Shown here piece by piece: positions 33,055-46,134 of a DNA stretch of 64,000 nt. Within the stretch, counting starts at the first letter, position 1; each line of letters opens with the position of its first letter. The notes beneath the pieces were generated by a model. The model searched no databases. It was given only the letters and a program-made list of their open reading frames with translations, and had not been told where the DNA came from. A program made the translations under genes and the position numbers. The stretch spans positions 65,748,740 through 65,812,739 of the forward strand of contig NW_023601322.1 of assembly GCF_014898055.3 (NCBI RefSeq), in the 5' to 3' direction. This stretch comes from Talpa occidentalis. Its lineage: Eukaryota > Chordata > Mammalia > Eulipotyphla > Talpidae.

Positions 33055-35039
33055 GTGAGTGCTTCCATTTCTTAAAGGGGCTCAGATTGCTGTGGACTTT
33101 CTATGTGGCTTCATGCTTGTACCCCTTCCCCCTCCCGCCCCTTCTTCCTTTTCTCCTCCCTGATCTGGTCTGTGGCAGGCTTGAGTGTATGTGATGGATG
33201 CTAGAGTAAATACTCCTGTATTCCCTTCTCTCATTCAGAGGCCAATCTGCTTCCAGAAAGAACTAGTTAGCTCTAGTTCTTAGCAGGGAAGCAGAAAGCC
33301 ATTCCTACCAAGTGAATTAGTCTTTCTTGAGATTCAAGATGACCTTTTCCATGTCTTCATCAGACAAATCCTATTACAGTAGAGTTAATGCTTAGTTTTA
33401 AAAAGCACTGCTGCATGAAATAGGAAATAAACAAAAGGATGCCAGCCAATTCTTTGTCATTGGACAAAAGGAAAAAAAACAGAAATGGGCTAAGCAGAGT
33501 CTCCTTCCCTCACCCCCTTTTCAATCTTTTCTGGATTTCTTGGAGTCCTGCAAAATATACTCAACAGATTAAAGGACTCCGCTCTTAGGTTGAGAACAAG
33601 AGGAGTAAAGGAAAGAGGGATAAAATCAAAGGTTTGGGGAAGGACTGCTCTATCAGCAGAGGGCTAGAGAAGAGAAACACATTTTGCAGAGACTTGTTTG
33701 CCCAGAAGTGCACACGCCCAGGCCCTTGGTGTGCACCTGGGCTGATTTAGGGACAGGTGGCCATGTCACCATCATTTGCACACACACACCATTACTCCCT
33801 GACATACACTGAGCATAAATTATAGACTGCAAATATCTATGCTAAAAAGAAAATGCTGGTGGGAACAAGATAATAACTTGGTAAGTCAAGATTCTTTTAT
33901 TGACAATAAACTGAAGCCCAGTTTGAAGAGACTTAGGGAAAAAAATTTATAAAAGGAAATTTGTTTGCTCTTGAAACTGAAAAGGCCAGGGTGGGATCTA
34001 GATGCCAGATGATGGCATCCTGACTCTCCCTCTTTCTGTTCCTTGGTTTTGCCCCTCTATGTTGTTCTAGTCCCAGGAAAGGCATCTTCAGGCTGACACC
34101 CACTGGCATAATCACCCTGTAAGAACAGGTGCTCCCCTTACCCAATAGTGCTAGCTAAAGCATCAAGGTCACATCTCACTGAACCAATGTGGTCATTGTG
34201 TCCATCCCTGCCATGGAGGTGTGACTCACTCCCATTCCCAAATCACAAGGACTGAAAACAATGAAGGGGTAACCCCCCACAGACAAACAAGGTGCAAGTC
34301 CTAAGAGAAGGGGACTGCATGAGGGATGGCCAAGGTCAAGGGTTGCCACTCCGTGATGCTATTTCTGCAATGATTTAGATTAGGAGTCAAAACACCTCCA
34401 ACATCACCTTCCTTTGTCCTCTCTATGTCTCTTCCCTCCACAAAAATTTATTGGTGACAGGCCCCACAGTAAGAGGAACTATTAATAGAATAAGAAACTA
34501 AAGACCCCATGGTACGCCCTTCCTAGAGACCCCTGACAATGGGAAAGACACAGGAGGCTTATTTCGGCTGATTCCCCAGAACACCCACCAACCTGGGCCC
34601 CCAGCCTGCTGGTGCTCACATGGGTCTCCCCTTCCCCTCACCACCCTTGCCCACTTCTGTCCCCCTCTGCTCTGCTGATGTAAACCCATCTTGCCTTTCA
34701 TTGGTCAGCCTCAGTGCTGACTACCCACAAGGCCTTCTCTGCCCAGTACAGCCTTTTCCACTACCTCCCTCTCCAAACCTGATGGTCACTCACTCTCAGT
34801 ATTATAGTTCACTGCTTACCTGTTCCTTGAGAACTTGTTTTTGTTCCTCTCTCGCCCTGATTTTCATTCAAGGCTACTGATAGGAGGGATAAACTTCATC
34901 CCAGCCCTCTCGTGGTGAGAGTACATAGTAAGTGACGAGAAAGTAATTTCCATTAATGGACCAACAGAAGGCTAGACTCCTAAGTATCTTAGAAGGGATG
35001 GCTAGCTTACTCGAGGTCCTTTATTCTGATTTTGAAATA
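33055..35039. other. Unrecognised non-coding sequence
   Basis: No repeat recognised with confidence. 34600-34870 is CT-rich with a faint L2-like character. No gene is seen. Confidence 0.45.
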
Positions 35040-35245
35040 CAGTAACATGGATTGAGCACTAAATATATGCTGAAGCCCATACAGGCATCAGTTCAGGTAA
35101 TCCTTACAGTGATCCTATATGCCAAATACTGCCATTACCCCATTTATTACATGAGGAAGCTGAGTCTGAGTGCTAAGCCGTTTGTCCTAGATCATAGAGC
35201 TAGTAAGAGGGGATATGGGAGTTAGAACTCGGGCAAGGCTGCCAT
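35040..35245 (-). repeat. MIR SINE, antisense
   Basis: 'acatggattgagcactaaat', 'tcaggtaatccttacagtga', 'ttacatgaggaagctgagtc' and 'gatcatagagctagtaagag' are clear reversed MIR. Confidence 0.8.
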
Positions 35246-36134
35246 CTCATTTCCCATTATATTCCTCATTTATAAGCTTATGGGGGGTGTTTCCTGCTGC
35301 CTTTAAAAAGCAAGGAATACAGGTGATTGGTCAGGGAGCACGAGGAAGCTAAGATATTTTGGACACCTCTTTGGGTTCACCTGAGTTTTCAGTAGGGGCA
35401 CTTGTTACATTGCACCTAGGAATAAGAGGTGACACCCCTTTCTAAGAGCAAACAGGAAGGTCAGGGCATAGGGGATTCACAAACGAGGTATCCCTGGGGC
35501 TCAAAAGAATGAAGTGGTTTTTGATGAAATGAGGGTACAAGGGTCTTTGGAGAAACCCTGGAGTGTGGGCTGTAGAATACAAGCTTGCCCCTCTGACTGC
35601 CCATCATGACAGTGACCTTCCTCCTGCCACCTGACCAGGGTGAGCAGGTGACTCAGGTCCTTCCTCAGAGGGTAGCCTGTAGGATTCGGAAAGCAACCAA
35701 TTTTGAGCTCAAAGGAAACCAAACTCTTGGAAAAAAATGATGAGTATTTTTTATACTGTCCGTGCCCACTGGTTTTCTGCTGATGTGGTCACATGTGGTA
35801 CAGGTGGCGCTCATGGTCTGGAGCCCCTTTCTCTGCTGCACACTAACCTACACACGCACGTTAGTAGCTTCTCAAGAGCAGATGCTATTTGGTTTTGTCA
35901 TCTATGCTCACAGTATCCCGTGAGAGGATCAGAGAGCTCGTGTCCTCACAACCACAGCACAGTGAGGTGAGATATGTCTCAGACTGGAGAGCAGAGAAGG
36001 GCCCGGAGTGGGGATGGTGGACCTGTGAGGTCTTTGGGATCTAAGCTTACTTGATACTCATGAGGTGACAATTAAAAATACCCAAAAGAATTTTATAGGC
36101 TAAGGAAAATTATTTGAGTAAATGTTTAAGAGAA
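35246..36134. other. Unrecognised non-coding sequence
   Basis: No gene or repeat recognised. Confidence 0.5.
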
Positions 36135-36645
36135 AAACTGCGAGTAGACCTAGAGAAGTGAAAATATACATTTACACAAAAACTTGTAGACAAATGTCCA
36201 CACCAGCATTATTTGTAACAGCCAAACAGGGGAAACAAGGCAAATGTCTATTAACTGAAGAGTGGATATATAAAAAGAGGCACAGTCATACAATGGACTA
36301 TTATTCAGAAATAAAAGGGAATGGAATTCTGATGCATGCCACAACACGGATAAAACTCAAAAACATGAAGCTTCTTAAGGGAAAGAAGTCCGTAACTGTG
36401 ATTCATTTACATGAAATGGCCAGCACAGGCAAAGCTGTAGAGACAGAAAGTAGATTCGTGGTTGCTTGGGCCTGGTGGCAAGGAGGAATGAAAGTAACTG
36501 TTGAAGTGTATGGGGTTTCTTTGGAGATGATAAAAATGTTCTAAAATTAGACAGCGGTGATAGTTGCACAACTTTGTGAATATACTAAAACCACTTAATT
36601 GTACACTTGAAATGTGAATTACATCTCAATAAAGTTGTTTGAAAA
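36135..36645 (+). mobile_element. Old L1M LINE 3' fragment
   Basis: 'gtgaaaatatacatttacac', 'caaatgtccacaccagcatt', 'catacaatggactattattc', then the 3' UTR phrases 'ctttggagatgataaaaatg' and 'ttacatctcaataaagttg'. Frames are broken. Confidence 0.85.
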
Positions 36646-36970
36646 CCCAGACCATGGCTAATGAAAGAATTATCCCAGTGACAGGGCTTCACTGAAGGAT
36701 GTGGTCTCACCCTGTCTGTTGCGATAAGCTTAGGTCTTGACCCACAGAGCTTGGCCACAGGCCACCCAGACAATCCAAGTGGAAAAGAGAGAGATGCAAA
36801 AGATAGGAGCCTTAGATTTCTCCCCAGAGTCTAAATCAGATTATTTCCCCACTTTCTTGCATCGATCATTATAAATTTTATGGAATCAATTTCACAATTC
36901 TATGTTCATTTCTGAGTTTTAAATCATGCTTTAGAAAGCACTCCCTATTCTAAGATTATAAATCTTGAGA
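36646..36970. other. Unrecognised non-coding sequence
   Basis: No gene or repeat recognised. Confidence 0.5.
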
Positions 36971-37080
36971 TAGATTTTATTTATATTTTTATTGAGATAT
37001 AATTGACATATAATAGTTTCATGTGTACAACATAAAGACTTGATATTTGGATATTATTATTATAAATCTTATTAACTAAT
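36971..37080 (-). mobile_element. Old L1M 3' UTR fragment, antisense
   Basis: 'atttttattgagatataatt', 'gacatataatagtttcatgt' and 'gtacaacataaagacttgat' are the reversed 3' UTR of an old L1M. Confidence 0.75.
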
Positions 37081-37845
37081 GCTTTCTTCTAAGGTTTGTC
37101 TTCTTACATTTAAATGTAATTCATCAGGAATTTAAATAACTGGAGATCCATCCAGCTCATTTTGATTTTATGTTGCCAAATAACAAGTCAACAATTAGAT
37201 CAGAAATCTTAAATTTGGGGTTGAAATGGACTTGGTTTATTCTGTAACTTCCTGAAATTAAATGTAAAAATGTGTGTGTGTGTGCATGTGTGTGTGCACA
37301 TTTATTTTTCTAAAGAACAGGACTGTAGATATTATCAGATCCTCAAGGGGGTTTGTGACTCTCTCAGAAAACCTGCCGAACCCTCTACATTTCTTAAAGA
37401 GGGATCCAGGCAGACTGATTCCGATGTTTCAACACACTGGGGCTGAACCTGAGTGACAGGGCAGTTATTAAACAACTCCAGGAGAGGTGAGAGATGACTC
37501 CCAGGGGAAAGTTCTCTGTCACATGTCAGTGAGAATTGCACCACCTTTTGGTTTGATATTTTGCTGACATGATTCTCACTGGCTCCCCTTGGGTCCATAA
37601 AACTTCAGGTTTTGAATCATCTGTTGACAAATCAATGGAGCTGATAAGTCATTTTAGCTGACACAACTTGTGGTCCTCCTGTCGCAAAGAATCTGAGAAG
37701 GCTTATAGTTCAACAAATATAAATAAGTAAGTAAAACAATCAAGTGAAAATAGAACTGCCATTATATGGAAGGCAGCAAACCCTTCTGTGCAGATTAATG
37801 GAATAAATATACATGCAACTCCCACCATGTGCCGGACACTGTCTA
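37081..37845. other. Unrecognised sequence with a (GT)n run
   Basis: A short interrupted GT microsatellite lies at 37271-37297. Nothing else was recognised. Confidence 0.5.
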
Positions 37846-37990
37846 GACGCCTGTTTCTCAAAGTGTGGTTCCTGGACCAATACCATCAGCATCATCTGGG
37901 AACTTGTTACACATGAAACTGCCGAGGTTAGACATACTGAGTTAGGGTCCAGAAAATCAGGAATCCGGCAATCTGTGCTTTAACAAACCC
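37846..37990 (-). repeat. MER5A-like hAT element, antisense
   Basis: 'tgtttctcaaagtgtggttc', 'catcagcatcatctgggaac', 'ttgttacacatgaaactgcc' and 'caggaatccggcaatctgtg' are MER5 read from its 3' end. Confidence 0.8.
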
Positions 37991-37997
37991 TCCACGA

Positions 37998-38480
37998 GTT
38001 AGATGCTAGAAGTATAATAATAATAAAAAGACACATTAAATACCTGCTCTCCTCATGGAATTTACCTTCCAGTGTGTGTCTCAGGGTGACAGAAAACAAG
38101 AAAGTAAAAAGTAACAGAAAATGTAAATTTTCAGATACAATAAGATGTATGAGGAGAGACAAGCAGGGGGTGTAAAGGGTAGTGATGCAGAAGAGGTGTC
38201 AGGAAGGAGTTGGTCTGATATGAGACCAGCATGATAAGAAAGAGCAACTGTGCAAAGAATTGAAAGACAGAGAGGAGGCAGCCATGCAAAGGCTCTTCAG
38301 TCTACCCACACTGTCCTGTAGGAGAAGCAGTGGGATGCGTGCACAGTGATTAAGGAGGAATATGTGGGGGATGGACTTGGGAAGACAGGTGGTAGTAGCA
38401 AGTTTGGCCTTCGTTCTTAGTGCAAGGACAGTTTTGAGCAAATAGAGACATGATCTGTTTTACTTTGTGGCAGCATCCCT
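37998..38480 (-). repeat. L2 LINE, antisense
   Basis: 'tcctcatggaatttaccttc', 'gcagccatgcaaaggctctt', 'ctttgcccttcgttcttagt'-like text and 'gagacatgatctgttttact' are reversed L2. A 15-bp tandem duplication 'ggtggaagcagggaa' lies just beyond it (38498-38526). Confidence 0.7.
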
Positions 38481-40479
38481 CTGGAATGAACTTCCGGTGG
38501 AAGCAGGGAAGGTGGAAGCAGGGAAGTCAGAAAGATTTTGCATTATCTAGACAAGGAATATTGGTGCTTAGATGAACTAGACCGATGTGCAAAGATCTAT
38601 TACTATGTGGAAAATAAGCAACAATGTAGGACGTGGCACACAGGAGACTGTTTTGAAGCACACACACATCCAGGTGTACGGAGGCATTTTCCCCTGAATG
38701 GCTCCACATGAAAAAGTTAAGAGTGGTTAACTTCAAGGAGAAGGGGATCAGGGAGGGTCATTTTTTACATTTCTTCATATTGTGCATTTTTCACATACAC
38801 AAAGCATTACTTTTATTTATATAATATTTTAAAACAGAAGATAAATGATCGGTTATCAACATCACAGAGAGGAAGCACACCTCTCACAACCTTTTCTAAA
38901 CATCCTCCCCTGAAGTTACTGGAGAGCCAGGCTAACAAAGTGGGGTGAGCTCCCATGCTTGGGAGACAGTGAGGTCAGGGAAAGACACCTTCCCAACTGG
39001 GAACAACTGCCCCCATTTCTGTCCCGCAGCTATGGTGACATTTGTGGTTGTCAGGTCTCCCTGGGCAACTAATACAATTTCCCCTGAACATCTACTGCAT
39101 CTCCCTAAGCTCAGCTTGTCCAATAGTCCCCTCTGTCATCTTGGCAGCTGGTCCAGCATGAGACTAGCAGGCCCATCATTTAACTGCATGATTGAGCACA
39201 AACAGAAACAAATAGTTTTCTGGGGAGAGAGAGTAACATGCAGCTTCTGATTTCTCCTGTCAGCTGATTAGGATTTGTTGTGTCCAAACAAGGTCAAATG
39301 AGATTAGAAAGAAAATGCAGTGTGCCTGGTGTGTGTTTCACATAACTGCATCACTTAAGTAAACAGGATGAAGGAAGGGGAAATTTTCAAGCAAATATTG
39401 AATGTCAGCCTTAAGATTCAAGGACAAGAAGCCAGGGCTTCTATGTTATGCTGGGAGAGAAAAATTGTCCTAATTGGGGACATTCTGAATGAACCCTGCT
39501 GATGCAATCATCCTCGGGTTCTTCTTTCATGCTGGTGTAGTTAAAAAGTAATAGTTTTATGTGTGAGCACAGAATAAGTAAAACCTTGAGATACCACTTT
39601 CAACCTTTATCGCCTTTCTAAAACTCTAAGAGGCTGAGAGCCATTTTCTGCAGGAGCAACCACAAAGTGCCAAGGAGTGAGTCCAGCTCCTAGGTCTCAG
39701 AAGGAAAAATCTTCCTCCAGGAGCAGCTACATTTTAGCTACATTTAGTCACATCAGTAACTCTGGCCCTGGCTTCACCTCTGTGGATAAGCTGACCAGGT
39801 ATCTACTAGGATTTCTGTCCTCCAAATCTGCCATTTTCTTCCTTTCTCAGATCCACCCCTCTGCAGTGCTAGTAAGCCACACAGATGGTTTTTACACCAC
39901 AAGAATGGCTTTCAAAATGGTCTAAGGGCTCTGAGGGAAGTTAGGGTTTCTGTTACATCCTCTAGATGGGGTCCAGTGTATTGTGGATGCTTAATAAGAG
40001 GCTTCGACAGCTATTATTTCCACGGACTACTTCCTGGCCCAGTGCTGAAGGGCTATTCTAAGGGCAGACTTTTAGACGAGGCAACGTCTACGTCGCCTCC
40101 CACGCTAAATGACGGTGGGGTCAAAAGGCATGAACATTATCATGCCTCATGACTCAAAACATTTGTATGGATATAATTTAAAAGACAAATCTAAATACCT
40201 ACACGGAAGTTGAAATAAATAGGGAATTTGAGGGCTGTTAAGGTGAAATCTAAAAACATTTCAAGGTGGGGTGGGGAGTTGTATTACAAAAAATATCTTG
40301 AGAAACTGAGGATTCATTATTTCCCAGTACTTGAACAGTACATTACCAAACACCCGAATAAGTACTAAAGAAATCAGTTTATATCAGCAGCTAGGGATTG
40401 TATTTGTTAAGAGCTGTGTATGTGCTTGTGTTTTTTAAAACAGCATTTCACAACTAGTTATAATGGAGAAATAAAAATA
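38481..40479. other. Unrecognised non-coding sequence
   Basis: About 2 kb with no repeat recognised and no open frame above 101 codons. A gene cannot be excluded but is not supported. Confidence 0.45.
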
Positions 40480-40720
40480 ATGACCTGCATTTGCACTGAC
40501 AGTTTTCAAGGTGCCTTCACACACTTTGACATATTTGATGATGATGATAACCCCAACAGCTTGCAAGGAAGATGTGGTTAGGAAAGCCTCATTTAGCTCC
40601 TTCAGGAGAGGGGGATCAGGAGCCAGAGGAGCTGACTTGCCCAGGAATGCCTGACAACACAGTGGGCAGGTTAAAGTGTGCTCACCTGAGGCAGGAGACC
40701 TGTCTTGAGTCACAAGTAGG
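40480..40720 (-). repeat. MIR SINE fragment, antisense
   Basis: 'taatgacctgcatttgcact', 'gacatatttgatgatgatga' and 'ctgacttgcccaggaatgcc' are reversed MIR phrases. A donor-like site inside it on the minus strand (near 40685) is repeat sequence. Confidence 0.5.
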
Positions 40721-41554
40721 TACTTTAACTAGGGGTGCAACCTGGGTGGGGCTTTGAGCCACATCACTGTCCTGAGGAGTTAGGATGTTTCCTAACTTTA
40801 AAAACTATCATTTCGTGTGGTTAAAATGAATAATATGCATACTCTATGTAGCACAATTATTTTCCAAGATTTAGAAGTAAGCTGTTCATAATATTTTTAT
40901 CTTTTTGTGATAGAAGGCCCTTTGGATACTCAGGAAGATGATTAGTTTTTAAAGCAAATTATCGCTATCTTTTGAATACTTAGAAGTGGTAGTTCATGGA
41001 GATTCCAATTAATATAATTAGGAGAAATCAACTTTTTTGAATTTTGGAGCGCCTTTTAGGAGAACTGCCACTCTGAGACCTTCAGAAGGCTCCCTGAGGG
41101 ACCCTGGGTGTGGGGGGCGGGGGTCACTGGGGAGAATGGCTCCCCTGGGGGCTCCATGATGACTTTGGAGAACAAGCTCCACCTCTACCTTCCCAAGGGA
41201 GGGAGAGACCAGAAAACATTTCTAGTTCTGACAGGTCATTCTCTACTCTATCTGAATCATGAGGTGGGTGGGCCTGTGCACGCACACACACACTCACTCA
41301 CTCACACTCCCAGGCACAAATGCCTGCCTAAGGAGGAGGGACGATTCATCAATTATAGGAAACTATTAATCATGTTTCTATTTGCTCTTCTCAGAGACAC
41401 CTCCTGATCTGCATCCTTTCAGTCCAGCTTCATTTCCCACCTTCTAGCCAAAGAGTTATTTGTACAGGCAGCTTCCTCCCTTCCTTAACCCATCCTGGCA
41501 ATGGCATCAAGATGCAGCCATTAAAAAGAACCCCTTCCCTGAAACTGTACTCAC
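40721..41554. other. Unrecognised sequence with a short (CA)/(CACT) run
   Basis: Imperfect CACA/CTCA microsatellite at about 41278-41306. No gene or repeat recognised otherwise. Confidence 0.45.
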
Positions 41555-41990
41555 CTGAGGGGTTACCTAATTCCACAGGGACAGGTTTGACCACTGGTGA
41601 GAAACCGCAGAAATATTCTCTCAGCAGCCCCTCCCCAGACCGAACCTGGAGGGCTGTTGCCTTGACCGGCTTTGCAAAATGCCCTTTGCAAGGCTTGGCT
41701 CTGGGAATGGCACAGACAGACACATACACACACTCTGCCACACACAGACACCCTGTACAAGTATGCCAGATGACAGAACAGAAAAGGACTCCCTTTCATC
41801 CAGCAGCCTTCTGATTCCAGAGGAGCCACAACCTGCTGTTTCCCCGGTGACTGAGGTCTCAAAATAAACAGGATTCCACTCAGACGGGCCAGTAGTCCAT
41901 TCGACTCAGCCATTTGCCCCAAGACAAACCACGCTAAAATAACACCCAGGATAGTTGCCACTGCTGTCTGCTGTCTCTGCCTCCTTCCCT
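41555..41990 (-). other. Candidate first exon, minus strand
   Basis: A strong minus-strand donor 'acccctcag/gtgagtac' lies at 41555/41554. The region upstream on that strand has a long open frame (41961-41563), but its first codon is GTG and no domain is visible, so I do not call a protein. A CCAAT sequence (41996-42000, plus strand) sits just beyond its probable start. See the divergent-promoter finding. Confidence 0.18.
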
Positions 41991-42039
41991 ACCGGCCAAT
42001 AGCTGTGTTCCTGGACCTAACGCTGGCTATGCAGAGCTG

Positions 42040-42447
42040 GGGGTACTTAGAGCCCTGTGTACATCCCAGTCGGTAGGGTCTGTACGGGTAGCTGTTAAAG
42101 GGCAGGTGCCTTCTGCTGACAAACAAGGCCAGTGCAAGACTAAGAGGCTGACATTCTCAGCCCCCAGCCTGCCTCCCTGCTTCCCACACAGCCCTGAGGG
42201 ACTGGTAGCCGGCTCAGTGGCACAGAGTCTGGAGGCGGACCAGCAACCTGATGTGCATGCCACGGCCCGTCCCCTCTCCCCACACAGAGCTGCAGGACTT
42301 GTGAGGTTCAGAGCCAGCTTGGGGCTGCTGGGAAAGCAGCTGCAGTGTGGTGACAGTGACAAACGCACAGCAGAGCACTCCGAGTGGATACCCTTTCCCC
42401 TCACACAACCAGAAAGACGCAGCCCTCAGCCTACAAGCTTCTTCAGG
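42040..42447 (+). other. Candidate non-coding first exon, plus strand
   Basis: GC-richer sequence with scattered CpGs, ending in a good donor 'agcttcttcag/gtaagaatc' at 42447/42448. No repeat is recognised. A frame open across most of it lacks an ATG and has no known domain. A CCAAT box lies about 50 bp upstream. The start is a guess. Confidence 0.2.
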
Positions 42448-44727
42448 TAAGAATCAGGGAGTCTGTCCTAGGGAACAGAAAGCATGTTATATTCAGTACT
42501 GGGGGAGTGGAGTAGTAATGGTGGGGGTGGGGGTGGTGATATGTGTCTATCCAAGTGCAAGTATAAGGCTACTTAGAGAGGAAAACAATTGGGGAAAGTT
42601 AAGGCAGTAAAATGTTTTAAGCAGATAATAATGGAACCTGCTCTCTTGCAAGTGAGCAACAGAAGCTCACCCCTGCCTGAGCTAAAGCTGCGCGGCCACA
42701 GACTGCCCTGGGGGGAGGGTTTGTTAGTGACACAGGCATGTAAAAGTCACACCTGGGCCTTAGAGATTGTACAAATAATCATGCACTACTACCCCTTATC
42801 TTCACTGCCCCATTGCCAGGCTGCTGAGAACTGGAGGGGGCGGGACATTCTCATTCCCAATGTACAAGTATGCAGACTTTGCAGTTTGACAGAAGCCAAA
42901 AGCTATGGCCTTGGTGACCCTGGCAGGCAGTATCCTGCTGTGTCACACTCACCCACCTGGGTAGCCAGGAAATCCAGCAGCCTCCAAAGACCTGTTTGCT
43001 GGGTGGGCACTTTAGATTTATCAACCATTGATGGAGGACTTTTGGAGTGGGATCAATAAGGTGGTATTCCTACAGCCCCATTGATTGCCAGCATGATCTA
43101 TCTTGCCTTCTGGTCTTTGAAAATTACATCATCATTCCAGGACCCCTCCAGGTAAGTACCAGCAGAGGATTAGTGGGAATGGCTAGCCACTGGGCACATT
43201 CTCTGGCACTTCTGCTAGCCACACCCACATCACCATTCCATGCCTAAAGTATGCCAGGCTTCTAGAAGGAGCATTTGAAAAACTCAGGCCTCCAGATGCT
43301 GGAGTGAAAATTCCAGGCATTTAATCAAGTACCCATTTTTCAGAGACCCAAGAGAAAGCCACCTTATCTCACCTCTCAGGTTCAGCAGAACACAAACACG
43401 GTATTTTCTCCAACTATTTAAATCCACCCCCATTTTCTGCCTTCTTTCTGCTCTGGTGACCAGCACTTTCCCTTTCATTCAGTACAGGGATGCAATTGTT
43501 TGTGATTTTGCTCTGCAAACACCAGTGGGAGGACGCTCACGAGCATCCTGGCACAGTGCGAGCCAAGGGCTACAAAGAAATAGGCTTGGTTTTTGCAAAG
43601 TGCTGCCCTGCGAAGTGCCGGCCAGCTGTTTACTGGGCCTGTTTACTGGGCTGTGAATGAGTGCAGATTTTGGTGAGGTCTGTGATTCACAGTCACAAAT
43701 TCCCTCTTCCTTTGTTTTTTTTTTTCTGTGTTGGTTCCTGAGGGTTTCTGAGGAAATTCCCTGGGCAAAGTTGTATATCTGAGGGCAAGATGACCAAATC
43801 TGCTGCTGAGAGCAGCTGGCAGATGCAGACACTCTCCTACTGACCCTGCCTTTTTAAGGATGAATCCATGGCTTTGCACATGGAGTGCTTAGTCAAAAGC
43901 AAAGCTAATTCACCTAACACTCAGTTTCTTACAAAGCTCTCCACCACCATGCCCAAGTTGGGAGTGCCCATATATATGGCTTCCATAAGCAGCTTTCTGT
44001 TTCCAAGAAGGCTATAAGGAAGCAGTGACAAGTTCACTAAGTGATTTGGCTTTATAGGCCATAGCACCAACAATGCTGTTTCCATGGTGACAGTAAATGG
44101 ACATCCATGTGCTCCACCAGCACCTGGCAAAGGAATGTCTGATACCAGGACAGAGTGGATTTGCTCACTCTGTTGACAGGCACTCTGGGGACCTTGACTA
44201 AACTGTTAAGGATTGTGGAGCTACTGGTCCTGCTGTTGTTAGTTCCCATGAACCAAGATCACACTGAGTGAAAGGCACAACTCCCATCACACCAAAGAGG
44301 TGTTGCTTGGCAAATGCAACACACCTTGACTAAGACTACTGGAAAAATGATCTGTAGTGATCTGTGCCACAGACATACCATTGACAAGTACTAGGGAAAT
44401 CCTTATGCAGGACACATAAGTTGTAGGTGAGTATTTTTCCTTTCGTATAGATTCATTAATTAACACATGTTCATGCAGTACTGACAAGGTGTCCTTTCTT
44501 GGGATGTGACTGGATCCAGCCAGCTCAACCACAGAGAAGGGAGGGGACCAGCCTGGGTGGGGAGGTCACAGAGAATGGGCCTAGGCTTGCAAGGATGTCC
44601 AACTCAACATAGAGAAAGGCACCCAAGGTATAGGAACAAGCATCTGGGCCAAAGAGAGGAAAGGGAAGGGATAGGCATTATTTTGATTCCTAAAATTCAC
44701 TACTTAAGTGAATTTAAGACAGTATAA
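42448..44727. other. Unrecognised non-coding sequence
   Basis: No repeat recognised. A strong donor 'cctccag/gtaagtacc' at 43152/43153 follows a weak acceptor 'tattcctacag' (ends 43076). The 76-nt interval is open in one frame, but the acceptor is poor. A microduplication 'ctgtttactgggc' lies at about 43625-43652. Confidence 0.4.
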
Positions 44728-44960
44728 CATACTGGCTAAGTGCACAGATTCTGCAGTCAGGCAGAATCTGGGGTTTGAATTTAGACTCTGCTACTCATTA
44801 GTCCTGTGACCTTGTGCCTCAGTGTCCTCATCTATAAAATGAGGCAACCAACCTTGTTACTGAAAGGATCAAAGGAGTAACACTTTTAGCACAGTGCCTG
44901 GTGTTTAGTGAATACTATGTAAAATTTACTGCTATTATTACTATTATTATTATTGAAAGG
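44728..44960 (+). repeat. MIR SINE
   Basis: Nearly full-length: 'cagattctgcagtcaggcag', 'ggggtttgaatttagactct', 'cctgtgaccttgtgcctcag', 'tcctcatctataaaatgagg' and 'agcacagtgcctggtgttta', ending in a (TAT/ATT)n stretch. Confidence 0.9.
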
Positions 44961-45114
44961 TGAGTTCTGAAAAGGCTATCTGAGTCCATTTCTCCAAAGT
45001 TTAGAGGCACTCTAAGAGTGACCCTCAGTGCCACCCTTTGGGCAGCATGGAGGTTCTTTTGCACTGGCATTGGGTTCTGCTTGTATCTGAGTCTTCAGAA
45101 ATAGAAGAGCTTCG
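44961..45114. other. Unrecognised short stretch
   Basis: Nothing recognised. Confidence 0.5.
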
Positions 45115-45335
45115 ATGTCAGTCCCCAGTGTTTCTTGAGCCCTTATGTATGCCAGGTACTTGTTTGACTTTACATGTATGACCTTGCTGAACTCTCATAA
45201 TCACCCTGTGAAATGGGGGCTACCCTAGTTGTACTAATTGAGGTTCGGGTGGGTCAGGTGGTTTGTGAAGGTCACATAGTTGCCAAGTGGCAGAGCCAAG
45301 CTTCACAGTCAGACTGTGCTCCTAACTAATATGCT
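45115..45335 (-). repeat. MIR SINE, antisense
   Basis: 'tgagcccttatgtatgccag', 'ctctcataatcaccctgtga', 'ggtcacatagttgccaagtg' and 'gcagagccaagcttcacagt' are clear reversed MIR. Confidence 0.88.
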
Positions 45336-45955
45336 GAATATTGGGGGATGGGGGGGAATTGTGACACTGGGGGTGTCCTAAGGGGCAGGTAGAATTTGGT
45401 GACAGGAATTCAGCAATAAGTGGTATCTGAAGACCCTAAAAGCTAGGCTGTGGTATGAAAACACTTTTTGGACCCATGGCCTTTGGGAACAAGTACAGGC
45501 ACTGGGGACAAGGTGAGTCCCAGGTTTTCCTGAGCCAAGAAAAGAGGAAATGGCCCTTACAATAAGGACAGAGGCACAGGGAGGGTATTGGGCCTGAATC
45601 CTTATATCCCTTAGGCCTTAAGCTTAAGGTCAGAGCATCTTGAGCTGAGCCAAGATGCGTCAAGACTGGTGCCTCCAATCATGGATAGGAGGAATGACGA
45701 TGCAAAATTTAGTGTCTGGGTATAGTGATGTTTACAATGATGTAAAACTTATTTGCCAAATGCAATATCTCTAAATGGCATATTTAAAACTTAGAGAGAT
45801 TTGTTTTATGCAAATCTTTGGGACTTTGTCCCAGAATTGCTGGTGATAGGAACAGGTGTGGAGAAGAGAGGGAGAAGGGGGGTTACTGTGCACCAGGGCT
45901 GTGCAGATGTGGGGGTTACTGATGGACAAGTCATCTCTCTGCCCCTCCAGCACCT
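45336..45955. other. Unrecognised non-coding sequence
   Basis: No gene or repeat recognised. 'ggggacaag/gtgagtcc' near 45511 is an isolated donor-like word. Confidence 0.45.
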
Positions 45956-46130
45956 GGGGTCTTGTCCGGGGATATTCAAACTTTAAATAATGTACATAAG
46001 AACCACAGAACTTGTTAAAAAATCAAGTTCCTTGATCCTACCCACAGTGGTCCTACTTTAGTAGGGTTTCAGGGACCCAGGAATCTCCATTTCCTGAGTG
46101 GGGCCTAGGTGATTCTGCTGCCTCTGACCG
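45956..46130 (+). repeat. MER5A hAT element
   Basis: 'tattcaaactttaaataatg', 'cagaacttgttaaaaaatca', 'aggaatctccatttcctgag' and 'gcctaggtgattctgctg' follow MER5A. Confidence 0.75.
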
Positions 46131-46134
46131 CCCC

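Noticed and set aside
41563..41961. 132-codon minus-strand frame with a hydrophobic start
   Set aside because: The first codon is GTG not ATG, and part of it is translated CA-type repeat. No known domain.
43077..43152. Possible 76-nt exon ending in 'ctccag/gtaagtac'
   Set aside because: The donor is strong, but the acceptor has almost no pyrimidine tract and the peptide is not recognised.
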